Positions 16,857 to 24,217 of a stretch of 64,000 bases of DNA are shown here, one piece after another. Positions within the stretch are counted from its first letter, which is position 1, and each line of letters opens with the position of its first letter. The translations under genes and the position numbers were made by a program. The stretch covers positions 1 through 64,000 of the forward strand of contig NZ_JACVQF010000235.1 of assembly GCF_014534645.1 (NCBI RefSeq), written 5' to 3'. The notes under the pieces were generated by a model, which saw nothing but the letters and a program-made list of their open reading frames with translations, did no database searches and was not told the origin of the DNA. This stretch comes from Streptomyces griseicoloratus (GTDB taxonomy: Bacteria > Actinomycetota > Actinomycetes > Streptomycetales > Streptomycetaceae).

Positions 16857-17978
16857 ATGTCACCGCACCACGAGAACCACCATCCCACGCCCGTCACCAC
16901 CGCCGCACCCGTCCATGAGCACATCACCGACGCGTTGAAGGCGCCGCACCTGATCCGGCTCGGCGGCAACGTCGTGCTCGCCCGCTTCGAGACGATGAAG
17001 GTCTACGCGGCTCTGGGCGCCGTGCGCACGCTGCTGCGCCGCGGGCGCATCGTCCCGGGACAGACCCTCGTCGACAGCTCCAGCGGCATCTACGCCCTGG
17101 CGCTCGCCATGGCCTGCCACCGGTACGGCCTGCGGTGCCACATCGTGGCGTCCACGACCGTCGACTCGGTCATGCGCGCCCAGCTGGAGGTCCTGGGCGC
17201 GACGGTCGACCAGATGCCTCCGTCCCAGAACCTCAAGCTCGACCAGGAACGCCGCGTACGCCGTGTCCGCGAACTGCTGGCCGACCGCCCCGACTTCCAC
17301 TGGATGCGGCAGTACCACGACTCCGTCCACTACGCCGGATACCGGGAGTTCGCCGACCTCGTCACAGCGGCACTGCCCGACGCGGCCCTCACCGTCGTCG
17401 GAGCGGTCGGTACGGGGGCGTCCACCGGCGGGCTGGTGCAGGCGCTGCGGGAGACGGGCAGGACGGTGCGCCTGGTGGGGATCCAGCCGTTCGGCAGCGT
17501 CACCTTCGGCAGTGAGCACTTCAGCGATCCCGAGGCGATCATCGCGGGCATCGGAAGCTCCATCCCCTTCGGGAACGTGCGGCACGAGCTGTACGACACC
17601 ATCCACTGGCTGGACTTCCGGCACGCCATGGCCGGAGCGATCGGCCTCCTGCAGGAACACGCGACCTTCGCGGGCCTGTCGACCGGAGCCGCACACCTGG
17701 TCTCCTCCTGGGAGGCGGAGCGCGATCCCGCGCGCCTGCACCTCGTCCTGGGTGCGGACACCGGCCACCGATACGCCGAACGGGTCTTCGCCCGGCACAC
17801 CGAGGCCCAGGACCTGCGCACCCTCAGGCCCCGGCCCATCCGTACCCTCGACGAGCTGCGTCCGCCCTGGTCGGTGATGGAGTGGGGGCGGCGTCCCGAT
17901 CCCGCGACGGTACGGCCCGGCCGACGCTCCGGCACGACCGGCGTCGAACCCGTTTCGCCCGTGGAGGTGACGCCGTGA
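16857..17978 (+). CDS. PLP-dependent enzyme, cysteine synthase / threonine dehydratase fold
   Basis: A 373-residue fold-type II PLP enzyme. The substrate loop of cysteine synthases (SSGNTG) appears as DSSSGIYALALAMACHRYG, and the phosphate-binding Gly loop as GAVGTGASTGGLVQAL. The normal NPxxSxKDR lysine motif is replaced by RFETMKVYAALGAVR; Lys48 is the best candidate for the PLP Schiff base. It may carry out a beta-replacement or elimination on an activated serine/cysteine-type substrate to supply an unusual amino acid. It is the first gene of a coupled operon: its stop overlaps the ATP-grasp start (GTGA). GGAGG precedes the ATG. The atypical motif makes the exact reaction uncertain. Confidence 0.85.
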   Translation: MSPHHENHHPTPVTTAAPVHEHITDALKAPHLIRLGGNVVLARFETMKVYAALGAVRTLLRRGRIVPGQTLVDSSSGIYALALAMACHRYGLRCHIVASTTVDSVMRAQLEVLGATVDQMPPSQNLKLDQERRVRRVRELLADRPDFHWMRQYHDSVHYAGYREFADLVTAALPDAALTVVGAVGTGASTGGLVQALRETGRTVRLVGIQPFGSVTFGSEHFSDPEAIIAGIGSSIPFGNVRHELYDTIHWLDFRHAMAGAIGLLQEHATFAGLSTGAAHLVSSWEAERDPARLHLVLGADTGHRYAERVFARHTEAQDLRTLRPRPIRTLDELRPPWSVMEWGRRPDPATVRPGRRSGTTGVEPVSPVEVTP

Positions 17979-19201
17979 CCATCGCGGCCCTGGAATCCCT
18001 GTCCTTCGGGCTCGGCCGGATGTCCGCGGCGGCGGCGGAGGCAGGGCACAGGCTGTGCCTGCTCACCGCGGACCGGTCCGTCTACCGGCACGAACTCGAC
18101 ACCCTGCCCGACGGCGCGCTCACCGTCGTCGACGTCGACACCTTCGACGAGTCGGCGACCCGCAGCGCGCTGGGGGCCCTGCCCGGCCTGGCCGGCCTGC
18201 TCAACACCACCGACACCTGGAGCGTGCCGGCCGCCGACCTCGCCGCCGAGCTGGGGCTCCCCGGCCCCGATCCGGACGCGGTACGGCTGCTCCGCGACAA
18301 GTACCGGGTACGCGAGCTTCTGCACCGCCGAGGACTGAGCCGAAGCGGTGCCGTGCGTGTCGCGGCGAGTCCGGACAGCGCCGACGAGGTGCGCCGTGCG
18401 GTCGGTCTGCCGGCGGTGCTCAAGGACTCCGCGGGCACCTCCTCCCGCAATGTCTGGATCGCCCACGACGAGGAAGCGCTGCGCCGCGCGCTCGACGAAG
18501 CCGCCCGTCAGCAGCTCATGGGTGAACTGTTCGCGGAGGCGTTCCTGGCCGGACCGCTCTACAGCGCCGAGACCCTCAGCTGGGACGGCGCCACCCGGCT
18601 GCTCGGCGTCCTCAGCCGGCACACGTCCCGGCAGCCCGCGGTGCGCGAGGAGGCCGCCGCCTTCCCCGTCGCGCTGCCACCGGCCGACTCGGCCGCCATC
18701 GAGCAGTGGGCCGGAGACCTCCTGCACGCGGCGGGGCATCACAGCGGCTTCGCCCACGTGGAGTTCGTCCTCACCACCGAGGGACCGGAACTCGTCGAGA
18801 TCAACCGCAGGATCGGCGGCGCCCTGGTGGGGGAGGTCATGTGCCGCTCGCTCGGCACCAACGTGTACACCGCCATGATGGAGGAGGCGCTGGGCCGCAG
18901 ACCGCGCCTCATGGACGCCCCGCTCGACCACACAGGCCCCGCGCACGCCTTCGTTCTCGTCTACGCGGACCGTCCGGGTGTCCTCAAGGGCTGGCACGGG
19001 CTCGATGAGCTGGCGGCCTTTCCCGGAGACGCGCGCTGGTACCCGACCCGGGCGCCGGGAGACGTGCTGCCGCAGGTGGGGGACCAGCGCGGCTGCACCG
19101 GCATCGTGCTGGCCGAAGCCGCGACGGCGGAGCTGGCGCAGCACCGGGCATGGAGCGCGGCCACCCGCGTGTGCCCCGTCGTCGCCGACAGTGGCCCGTA
19201 A
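17975..19201 (+). CDS. ATP-grasp domain-containing ligase
   Basis: A 408-residue ATP-grasp protein of the carboxylate-amine ligase group that makes dipeptides and amides. Visible elements are an N-terminal Rossmann-like part (AGHRLCLLTADRSVYRHEL), the lid segment RLLRDKYRVRELLHRRG, LPAVLKDSAGTSSRNVWIA for nucleotide binding, and the metal-binding FAHVEFVLTTEGPELVEINR followed by RIGGALVGEV. GGAGGTGA lies just upstream of the GTG start, inside the preceding gene, so translation is coupled. Acting after the PLP enzyme, it probably joins the unusual amino acid to a second molecule. Product unknown. Confidence 0.9.
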   Translation: MTIAALESLSFGLGRMSAAAAEAGHRLCLLTADRSVYRHELDTLPDGALTVVDVDTFDESATRSALGALPGLAGLLNTTDTWSVPAADLAAELGLPGPDPDAVRLLRDKYRVRELLHRRGLSRSGAVRVAASPDSADEVRRAVGLPAVLKDSAGTSSRNVWIAHDEEALRRALDEAARQQLMGELFAEAFLAGPLYSAETLSWDGATRLLGVLSRHTSRQPAVREEAAAFPVALPPADSAAIEQWAGDLLHAAGHHSGFAHVEFVLTTEGPELVEINRRIGGALVGEVMCRSLGTNVYTAMMEEALGRRPRLMDAPLDHTGPAHAFVLVYADRPGVLKGWHGLDELAAFPGDARWYPTRAPGDVLPQVGDQRGCTGIVLAEAATAELAQHRAWSAATRVCPVVADSGP

Positions 19202-20468
19202 GCCCCGGCCCGGCGGGTGGCGGGTCACGGGCCCGCAGGCGTTTCTGCTCGCCGCCTCCTTCCTGATCACCCTGGGCAGCTTCGCCGTCCTGCCGTACAT
19301 GTCCGTGCTGCTGCACCAGCGGCTCGGACTGGGGCTCGGCACGGTCGGCATCGTGCTGGCCGTCGCCTCGCTGGTGCAGTTCTCCGGCGGAGTGGCCTCC
19401 GGCGCGCTGGCCGCGCGCATCGGCCTGCGGGCCACCATGCTGGCGGCACTGGCCGTGCGGACGGCCGGGTTCGCGGCGTTCGTGCCCGGGATGACCAGCC
19501 CCGCGCTCGCGGTCGGCGCCCTGTTCCTGGTCTCCTGCGGCGCGGCCCTGTATCTCCCGGCGAACAAGGCGTACTTGGTGGAGGGCGCCGGCGAAGCCGA
19601 CCGGCCTCGCCTGCTGTCGGCGAGCGGGTCGGCCTTCAACGCGGGCATCGCCCTCGGCCCGCCGGCCGCGGCACCCCTCGTCATGGGCTCGCCCACTGTG
19701 CTGTTCTCCTGCGTCACCGCGCTGTTCGCGCTCGTCGGCACCGGCCACGCACTGCTGCCTCCGGCCGTGGTGCGTCCCGTGGCCGACGGGGCGCGGGAGG
19801 CCACCGGCGACGCCGGCCTGCCCCAGCGGCACGAGGACGGCCTGCCGCCCTTCGCCGTGACCGTGCTGAGTGTGTACGTCTTCATGTTCTTCCAGCACTA
19901 CCTGGCGCTCTACGCCGTCCCGCGCACCTCGGCCGGCTACTACGGGGCGGTGCTGGCGGGCTACGCCTGCCTCCTGGTCGTCGCCCAGCCGCTGCTGTCA
20001 GGGCGGATCGCCGCGCTCTCCTACCGGGACGCCGTGAAGGCGGGCTTCGGGAGTATGGCGGCCGGGACGGCCGTCATCGCCTACGGCGGATACGCCGGCA
20101 TCGGCGCCGGAGCGGCGCTCATGTGCGTGGGCGAGGTCGTGCTCTTCCTGAAGAACGACCTGGAGGCGCTGGCCCGTTCGACCGCGGCACCGGCCACGGT
20201 CTTCGGCCGGCAGCGGCTGGCGGCCGGCCTCGGAGCGTTCGGCAGTGCGGTGGTCGGCGGCCAGGTGTACGCGGCCGCGGAAGCGATGGGCTCGGCCCGG
20301 GGGTTCTGGCTCGCCGTATGCGTCCAAGCCCTGCTTCTTCCCGTCCTGCTGGCGTCCGTGGTACGCCGCCGTCGCAGCGCGGCCGGTCCCGGAGCCCGGC
20401 GGCGCACGGTCATCCGCAGAGCGGCGGCGGCCATCGCGAAGAAGAGAGACGGCACTTCCTCCGCGTGA
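19191..20468 (+). CDS. MFS transporter, probable exporter of the cluster product
   Basis: A 425-residue major facilitator with about twelve helices and a basic C-terminal tail. The first helix is AFLLAASFLITLGSFAVLPY; the TM2-3 loop is GALAARIGLRATMLAAL. The architecture matches drug/metabolite efflux proteins. The likely start is the GTG at 19191, which overlaps the end of the ATP-grasp gene by 11 bases; no strong ribosome binding site is visible, so it probably depends on coupling. Position as last gene of a PLP / ATP-grasp operon suggests export of, and possibly self-protection from, the product. Confidence 0.88.
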   Translation: MARKPRPGGWRVTGPQAFLLAASFLITLGSFAVLPYMSVLLHQRLGLGLGTVGIVLAVASLVQFSGGVASGALAARIGLRATMLAALAVRTAGFAAFVPGMTSPALAVGALFLVSCGAALYLPANKAYLVEGAGEADRPRLLSASGSAFNAGIALGPPAAAPLVMGSPTVLFSCVTALFALVGTGHALLPPAVVRPVADGAREATGDAGLPQRHEDGLPPFAVTVLSVYVFMFFQHYLALYAVPRTSAGYYGAVLAGYACLLVVAQPLLSGRIAALSYRDAVKAGFGSMAAGTAVIAYGGYAGIGAGAALMCVGEVVLFLKNDLEALARSTAAPATVFGRQRLAAGLGAFGSAVVGGQVYAAAEAMGSARGFWLAVCVQALLLPVLLASVVRRRRSAAGPGARRRTVIRRAAAAIAKKRDGTSSA

Positions 20469-20532
20469 CCCACGCCACGTGCCGATGGCGGGAACTTTCG
20501 TCCCTCGCCCTCCGACTCATCCAACAGCGCGA

Positions 20533-20552
20533 CCGGGCACACTCGTGCCCGG
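20533..20552 (+). terminator. Terminator-like hairpin after the PLP/ATP-grasp/MFS operon
   Basis: CCGGGCAC, loop ACTC, GTGCCCGG: a perfect 8-bp GC-rich stem with a 4-base loop in the gap after the MFS gene and before the ferric-reductase-like gene. No T-run follows. It may end or attenuate transcription into the next gene. Confidence 0.55.
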
Positions 20553-20601
20553 AAAGCCGAGGCACCCGCTCACCAGCCGAAGCGACGGAAAAGGCCGCAC
20601 G

Positions 20602-21579
20602 ATGACGTCATCACCAGCGCAGCCCGCCTCCGGACCGGCCGACGACCCCGTCGTCGAGGCCGGTGACCGGCAGCGACGCCCCACCCTGCGGTCCGACCTG
20701 CGTGCCTCGGTACCCGACGGCCTGATCGCACTGCTCGTGACCGGCGCCGTCTTCGCTCTCCTGTACGCACGCATCCGCGCCGAGACCTCCTCGACCGTGT
20801 CCGTCATGCCCTTCATGACCGACACGGGCGAGTTCTGGATGTACTTCCTCAGCCAGGCATTCGGCTGGTCCGCCCTGCTGTGGGCCTGGATCACCGTCGT
20901 CCTCGGACTCCTGCTCTCCGGCCCCCGCCCCTCCTGGCTGCACCTGTCCGGCCGGCGCCTGGAACGCCTGCACCGCACCACCAGCCTCAACACCATCGCC
21001 CTCATCGCCGCCCACGCGCTGCTGTTCGCCGCCCAGCTGGTCCGGTCCGACACCGCGCGCTGGCACTCCGCGGTCGCCACGGCCTTCGTGGAGACCTTCG
21101 TCCCCGGCGGCTACGACTCGGGCACCGGCAAGCTCGCCATCCCCCTGGGGCAGGCGGCCCTCTACCTGGCCATCCCTCTGGGCCTGCTCTTCTACATCAG
21201 GCACCGCATCGGCCCCAGGACCTGGCGCGTCCTGCACCGCTTCGTGATCGCCGTGTACGTCCTGAGCGTCTGGCACACCCTCCTCTACGGCACGAACGTC
21301 TGGTACGACGGCTGGTTCCGCACCGCGATCTGGCTGCTCCAGCTCCCCATCGCCGCGCTCCTCCTGCTGCGCCTGCTGCAGCCGGCACGGCGCTCGGAGA
21401 AGCTGCGCGGCCGTCGCGCCCACACCGGCTCACCGACGGGCTGGGCCCTGCGCCTGAGCGGCCGTCTGGCCGTCGTCGGGGTGATCGCCGCCCTCATCGG
21501 TGTGATCATCAGCGGAAGCGACGGCGGCCGTACCGTGCCTCCCGAGGACACCTCTTCCACCCACAACGAGCACGGCTGA
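20602..21579 (+). CDS. Ferric reductase-like transmembrane protein
   Basis: A 325-residue membrane protein with about seven hydrophobic segments. Two helices carry paired histidines spaced for bis-His haem ligation: LHRTTSLNTIALIAAHALLF (HX13H) and LHRFVIAVYVLSVWHTLLYG (HX12H). This is the pattern of ferric-reductase-like / YedZ-like haem membrane proteins. No FAD or NADPH-binding domain is fused, so it needs a partner for electron input. The ATG has AAAGG about ten bases upstream. It follows the MFS gene by 133 bases with a hairpin between, so membership of that operon is uncertain. Confidence 0.82.
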   Translation: MTSSPAQPASGPADDPVVEAGDRQRRPTLRSDLRASVPDGLIALLVTGAVFALLYARIRAETSSTVSVMPFMTDTGEFWMYFLSQAFGWSALLWAWITVVLGLLLSGPRPSWLHLSGRRLERLHRTTSLNTIALIAAHALLFAAQLVRSDTARWHSAVATAFVETFVPGGYDSGTGKLAIPLGQAALYLAIPLGLLFYIRHRIGPRTWRVLHRFVIAVYVLSVWHTLLYGTNVWYDGWFRTAIWLLQLPIAALLLLRLLQPARRSEKLRGRRAHTGSPTGWALRLSGRLAVVGVIAALIGVIISGSDGGRTVPPEDTSSTHNEHG

Positions 21580-21613
21580 CAAAGCGGCGAAGACCTCCAC
21601 TCCGACGAGAGGG

Positions 21614-23104
21614 TCAGCGCCAGGCCTGTCGTTCCCGGCTGCGGGGGTCGTCGACCTGGGTCCACTCGGCGTCGATGCGCATGGTGGACCTGCGCCGGGT
21701 GTCGTACCGGTCCCAGCCGGGGTCGCCGGTCCTCGCGAACCGTACCCAGGTCTGGTGCATCCGGGCGGCGAGATCCGCGGGGGGCTTGCCGGGCCCGAGC
21801 AGGGCGGCGGGGCCGTGCAGCCGGGGGAGGTGGGCGAGGTCGAAGACGAAGGGCAGCTCGACCGCGTGGGTGGCGCCGAGCTCTCCGTCCAGGGCCTGGG
21901 AGCGCCAGGCGAACTCGTAGGCGTACGTGGCGGACCGGGCATGTGCGGCGTGTGCCCCGGCCAGGGCCCAGCTGCCCGCGCCGAACAGCGCGTCGCCCAT
22001 GATGGCGGAGCGCAGCTCGCCGAATGACGCCTCGGGGCGTGTCCTCCGGTAGGTCTCGACGAGCCGGGCCGCGTCCGGGTGCGAGCGCGCCGCCGCGTCG
22101 TCGACGTCCTCGGCGGTCGAGGTGGCGTACTTGTCCACCGGGACCAGGTAGAGGTTGCCTTCCTCGGCGTTGGTCCCGATGAGCAGGTCGATGCCGGTGC
22201 TCAGGCCGGCGGCGACGGATTCGGCGGGTTGGGTGTCGAGGACCAGGCTGAAGGGGCTGAGCCCGATCAGCGGGTCACGGTGGGTCCCGGTCCGCAGGTC
22301 GATGCCGGCGAGCCGGGAGGCGGCCTCGACCAGGCGCTCGTCGGGGAGCTCCGCGAAGGCGTCGGCATGGGGTTCGACGCCCAGGACGTCGGCCGCCGCC
22401 CGGGTGACGCGGGCGGCCTGCTCGGTGGTGAAGGCACCCAGGCCGCTGCCGCTCTGGACGATCGCCCGATGGAAGAGGCCTGCGGCTTCCGGGGTGGCGA
22501 GGACACCGCCGACGACGGTCGCCCCCGCCGACTGGCCGAAGAGGGTGACGTTGTCCGGATCACCGCCGAAGGCGGCGATGTTCTCCCGCACCCAGCGCAG
22601 CGCGGCTTCGACGTCGAGCAGCCCGCGATTGGCGGGCGCGCCGGGGAGGTCGAGGAACCCGACGATGCCGAGCCGGTAGTTGAGGGTGACGAGGACGACG
22701 CCGTCGCGGGCGAAGGCGGAGCCGTCGTACAGCGCGGACCGCGTCGATCCGGCGACGAATCCGCCACCGTGGACGAACACCATGACGGGCAGGCCGCCGT
22801 CGCCGGTTGCGGGCGTGAAGACGTTGACGGTGAGGTAGTCCTCGCCGCGGCTCCAACCGGCACCGAAGTAAGGGGACATGTCCACGCTGCCGAGCCTGCG
22901 CTCGGACTGCGGCGCGTTGGGCCCGGGCACGGTGGCGTCCCGTACGCCGTCCCACGGCTCGTGCGGCCGCGGCGGCGCGAACCGGCCGGCGCCGCGGGGC
23001 GCGGCGGCGTAGGGGATGTTCAGGAACGCGGTGGTGTCGCCCTGGCGCAGGCCGCGGACGGCTCCCTGAGCGGTGGTCACGACGGGGCCGGGGTGGTGGT
23101 TCAC
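21614..23104 (-). CDS. Carboxylesterase/lipase family protein
   Basis: A 496-residue type-B carboxylesterase. The oxyanion region FVHGGGFVAGS, the nucleophile elbow LFGQSAGATVVGG (Ser192), the acidic GTNAEEGNLY and the catalytic His in GATHAVELPFVFD are all in place. EDYLTVNVFTP is the family's second signature. No signal peptide is seen, so it is probably intracellular. It starts at a GTG with GAGAGG upstream. It follows the metallo-beta-lactamase-fold gene by 22 bases on the same strand, so the two hydrolases are co-expressed. It converges on the ferric-reductase-like gene with a 34-base gap. Substrate unknown. Confidence 0.93.
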   Translation of the reverse strand: MNHHPGPVVTTAQGAVRGLRQGDTTAFLNIPYAAAPRGAGRFAPPRPHEPWDGVRDATVPGPNAPQSERRLGSVDMSPYFGAGWSRGEDYLTVNVFTPATGDGGLPVMVFVHGGGFVAGSTRSALYDGSAFARDGVVLVTLNYRLGIVGFLDLPGAPANRGLLDVEAALRWVRENIAAFGGDPDNVTLFGQSAGATVVGGVLATPEAAGLFHRAIVQSGSGLGAFTTEQAARVTRAAADVLGVEPHADAFAELPDERLVEAASRLAGIDLRTGTHRDPLIGLSPFSLVLDTQPAESVAAGLSTGIDLLIGTNAEEGNLYLVPVDKYATSTAEDVDDAAARSHPDAARLVETYRRTRPEASFGELRSAIMGDALFGAGSWALAGAHAAHARSATYAYEFAWRSQALDGELGATHAVELPFVFDLAHLPRLHGPAALLGPGKPPADLAARMHQTWVRFARTGDPGWDRYDTRRRSTMRIDAEWTQVDDPRSRERQAWR

Positions 23105-23126
23105 GGTGGTGCCTCTCCGCAGGGTC

Positions 23127-24041
23127 TCAGGCCTGCTCGGTGTACGGGGCGAAGGGCGCCCAGCCCTTGATGGCGAACTTGCTTCCCTCGCGCACCACTT
23201 CGGCGGCGCCGTGGCCGCCCAGGTGCGCGGGGATCACGAGTGCGTTGTTGTCCGCCGCCCAGCCGAGTACCTTGCGGCGGGTGGCGCGGGCGCCCGCGGG
23301 GTCCTCGCAGAAGCAGCTGTTGGCGTCCGGTTCGAGGATCTGCACGGGGCTGTGCAGCATGTCGCCGACGAACACCGCCCGGTCCGTCCCGGAGGTGAGG
23401 GTCAGGACGCAGGAGCCGGGGGTGTGCCCGGGAGCCGCGTCCAGGCGCAGGCCGGCGTCGATCCGGTGGCTGTTCTCCCACAGCAGCGTCCGGCCGGCCT
23501 GGTGCACCGGAGCCACGCTGTCCTCGAAGACGTTCTGGTTGCCTCGGCCGAGCCGCGGCTTGTGGCCGTTCTCGGGATTCCAGAAGTCGAAGTCGTCCTT
23601 CGGCATCAGATAGGTGGCGGCAGGGAAAGTGGGCACCCATTGCCGGCCGTCCAGGTAGGTGTTCCAGCCGACGTGATCGATGTGGAGATGCGTGTTGATC
23701 ACGATGTCCACGTCCTCGGGCTCGACTCCGGCCCGGGCGAGATTGGCCAGGAAGTCCGTCCTGAGGTGGCTCCAGACCGGCGCGTACGGGCGCTCCTTGT
23801 GGTTGCCCACGCCGGTGTCGACGAGGATCGTCCTGCCCTCGCTGCGCAGCAGCCAGGTCTGGATCGCGGAATGCACGATGTTGGTGTCGGAATCCAGGAA
23901 ATGAGGGCTCAGCCAGGAGCCGCCGTCTTCCCACACCTCTTTCGGGCTTTCCGGGAAGAAGGTGTCGGGCGTCATGTCGACGGGGCCGAAGTACTCCCAC
24001 ACCCGGGTGACGCTGACATTGCCGAGCGTGATGTGGTCCAT
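23127..24041 (-). CDS. MBL-fold metallo-hydrolase
   Basis: A 304-residue metallo-beta-lactamase-fold hydrolase. The two-zinc motif HxHxDH is NTHLHIDHVGW (His118, His120, Asp122, His123), with further ligands in APGHTPGSC and VFVGDMLHSP. The layout resembles the AHL-lactonase/methyl-parathion-hydrolase branch, so lactone or ester hydrolysis is plausible. The start at 24041 gives MDHITLGNVSVTRVW and has AAGGAC upstream; the longer open frame to 24173 is Arg-rich and not credible. It is the first gene of a two-gene operon with the carboxylesterase and is divergent from the LuxR-type regulator, which probably controls it. Confidence 0.92.
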   Translation of the reverse strand: MDHITLGNVSVTRVWEYFGPVDMTPDTFFPESPKEVWEDGGSWLSPHFLDSDTNIVHSAIQTWLLRSEGRTILVDTGVGNHKERPYAPVWSHLRTDFLANLARAGVEPEDVDIVINTHLHIDHVGWNTYLDGRQWVPTFPAATYLMPKDDFDFWNPENGHKPRLGRGNQNVFEDSVAPVHQAGRTLLWENSHRIDAGLRLDAAPGHTPGSCVLTLTSGTDRAVFVGDMLHSPVQILEPDANSCFCEDPAGARATRRKVLGWAADNNALVIPAHLGGHGAAEVVREGSKFAIKGWAPFAPYTEQA

Positions 24042-24217
24042 GAGACGTCCTTGCAATTCGGGGGATTTCCCGAACCGTACGAGCGGCCTCGGCAGCCGGG
24101 GTATCCGCAACGTGACTGCACCTGTGCGCGCGGCCCGGGTACGGGCGCGGCCCCTTGTAGCCTGGGCGGGCAAGGCAAGGCGGCTCCCGTTCGTGAGCCA
24201 CGGTTCGTGGAGGCCTC

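Noticed and set aside
23127-24041. Calling the MBL-fold protein an AHL lactonase
   Set aside because: HxHxDH is shared by the whole superfamily; substrate-specific residues are not decisive by eye.
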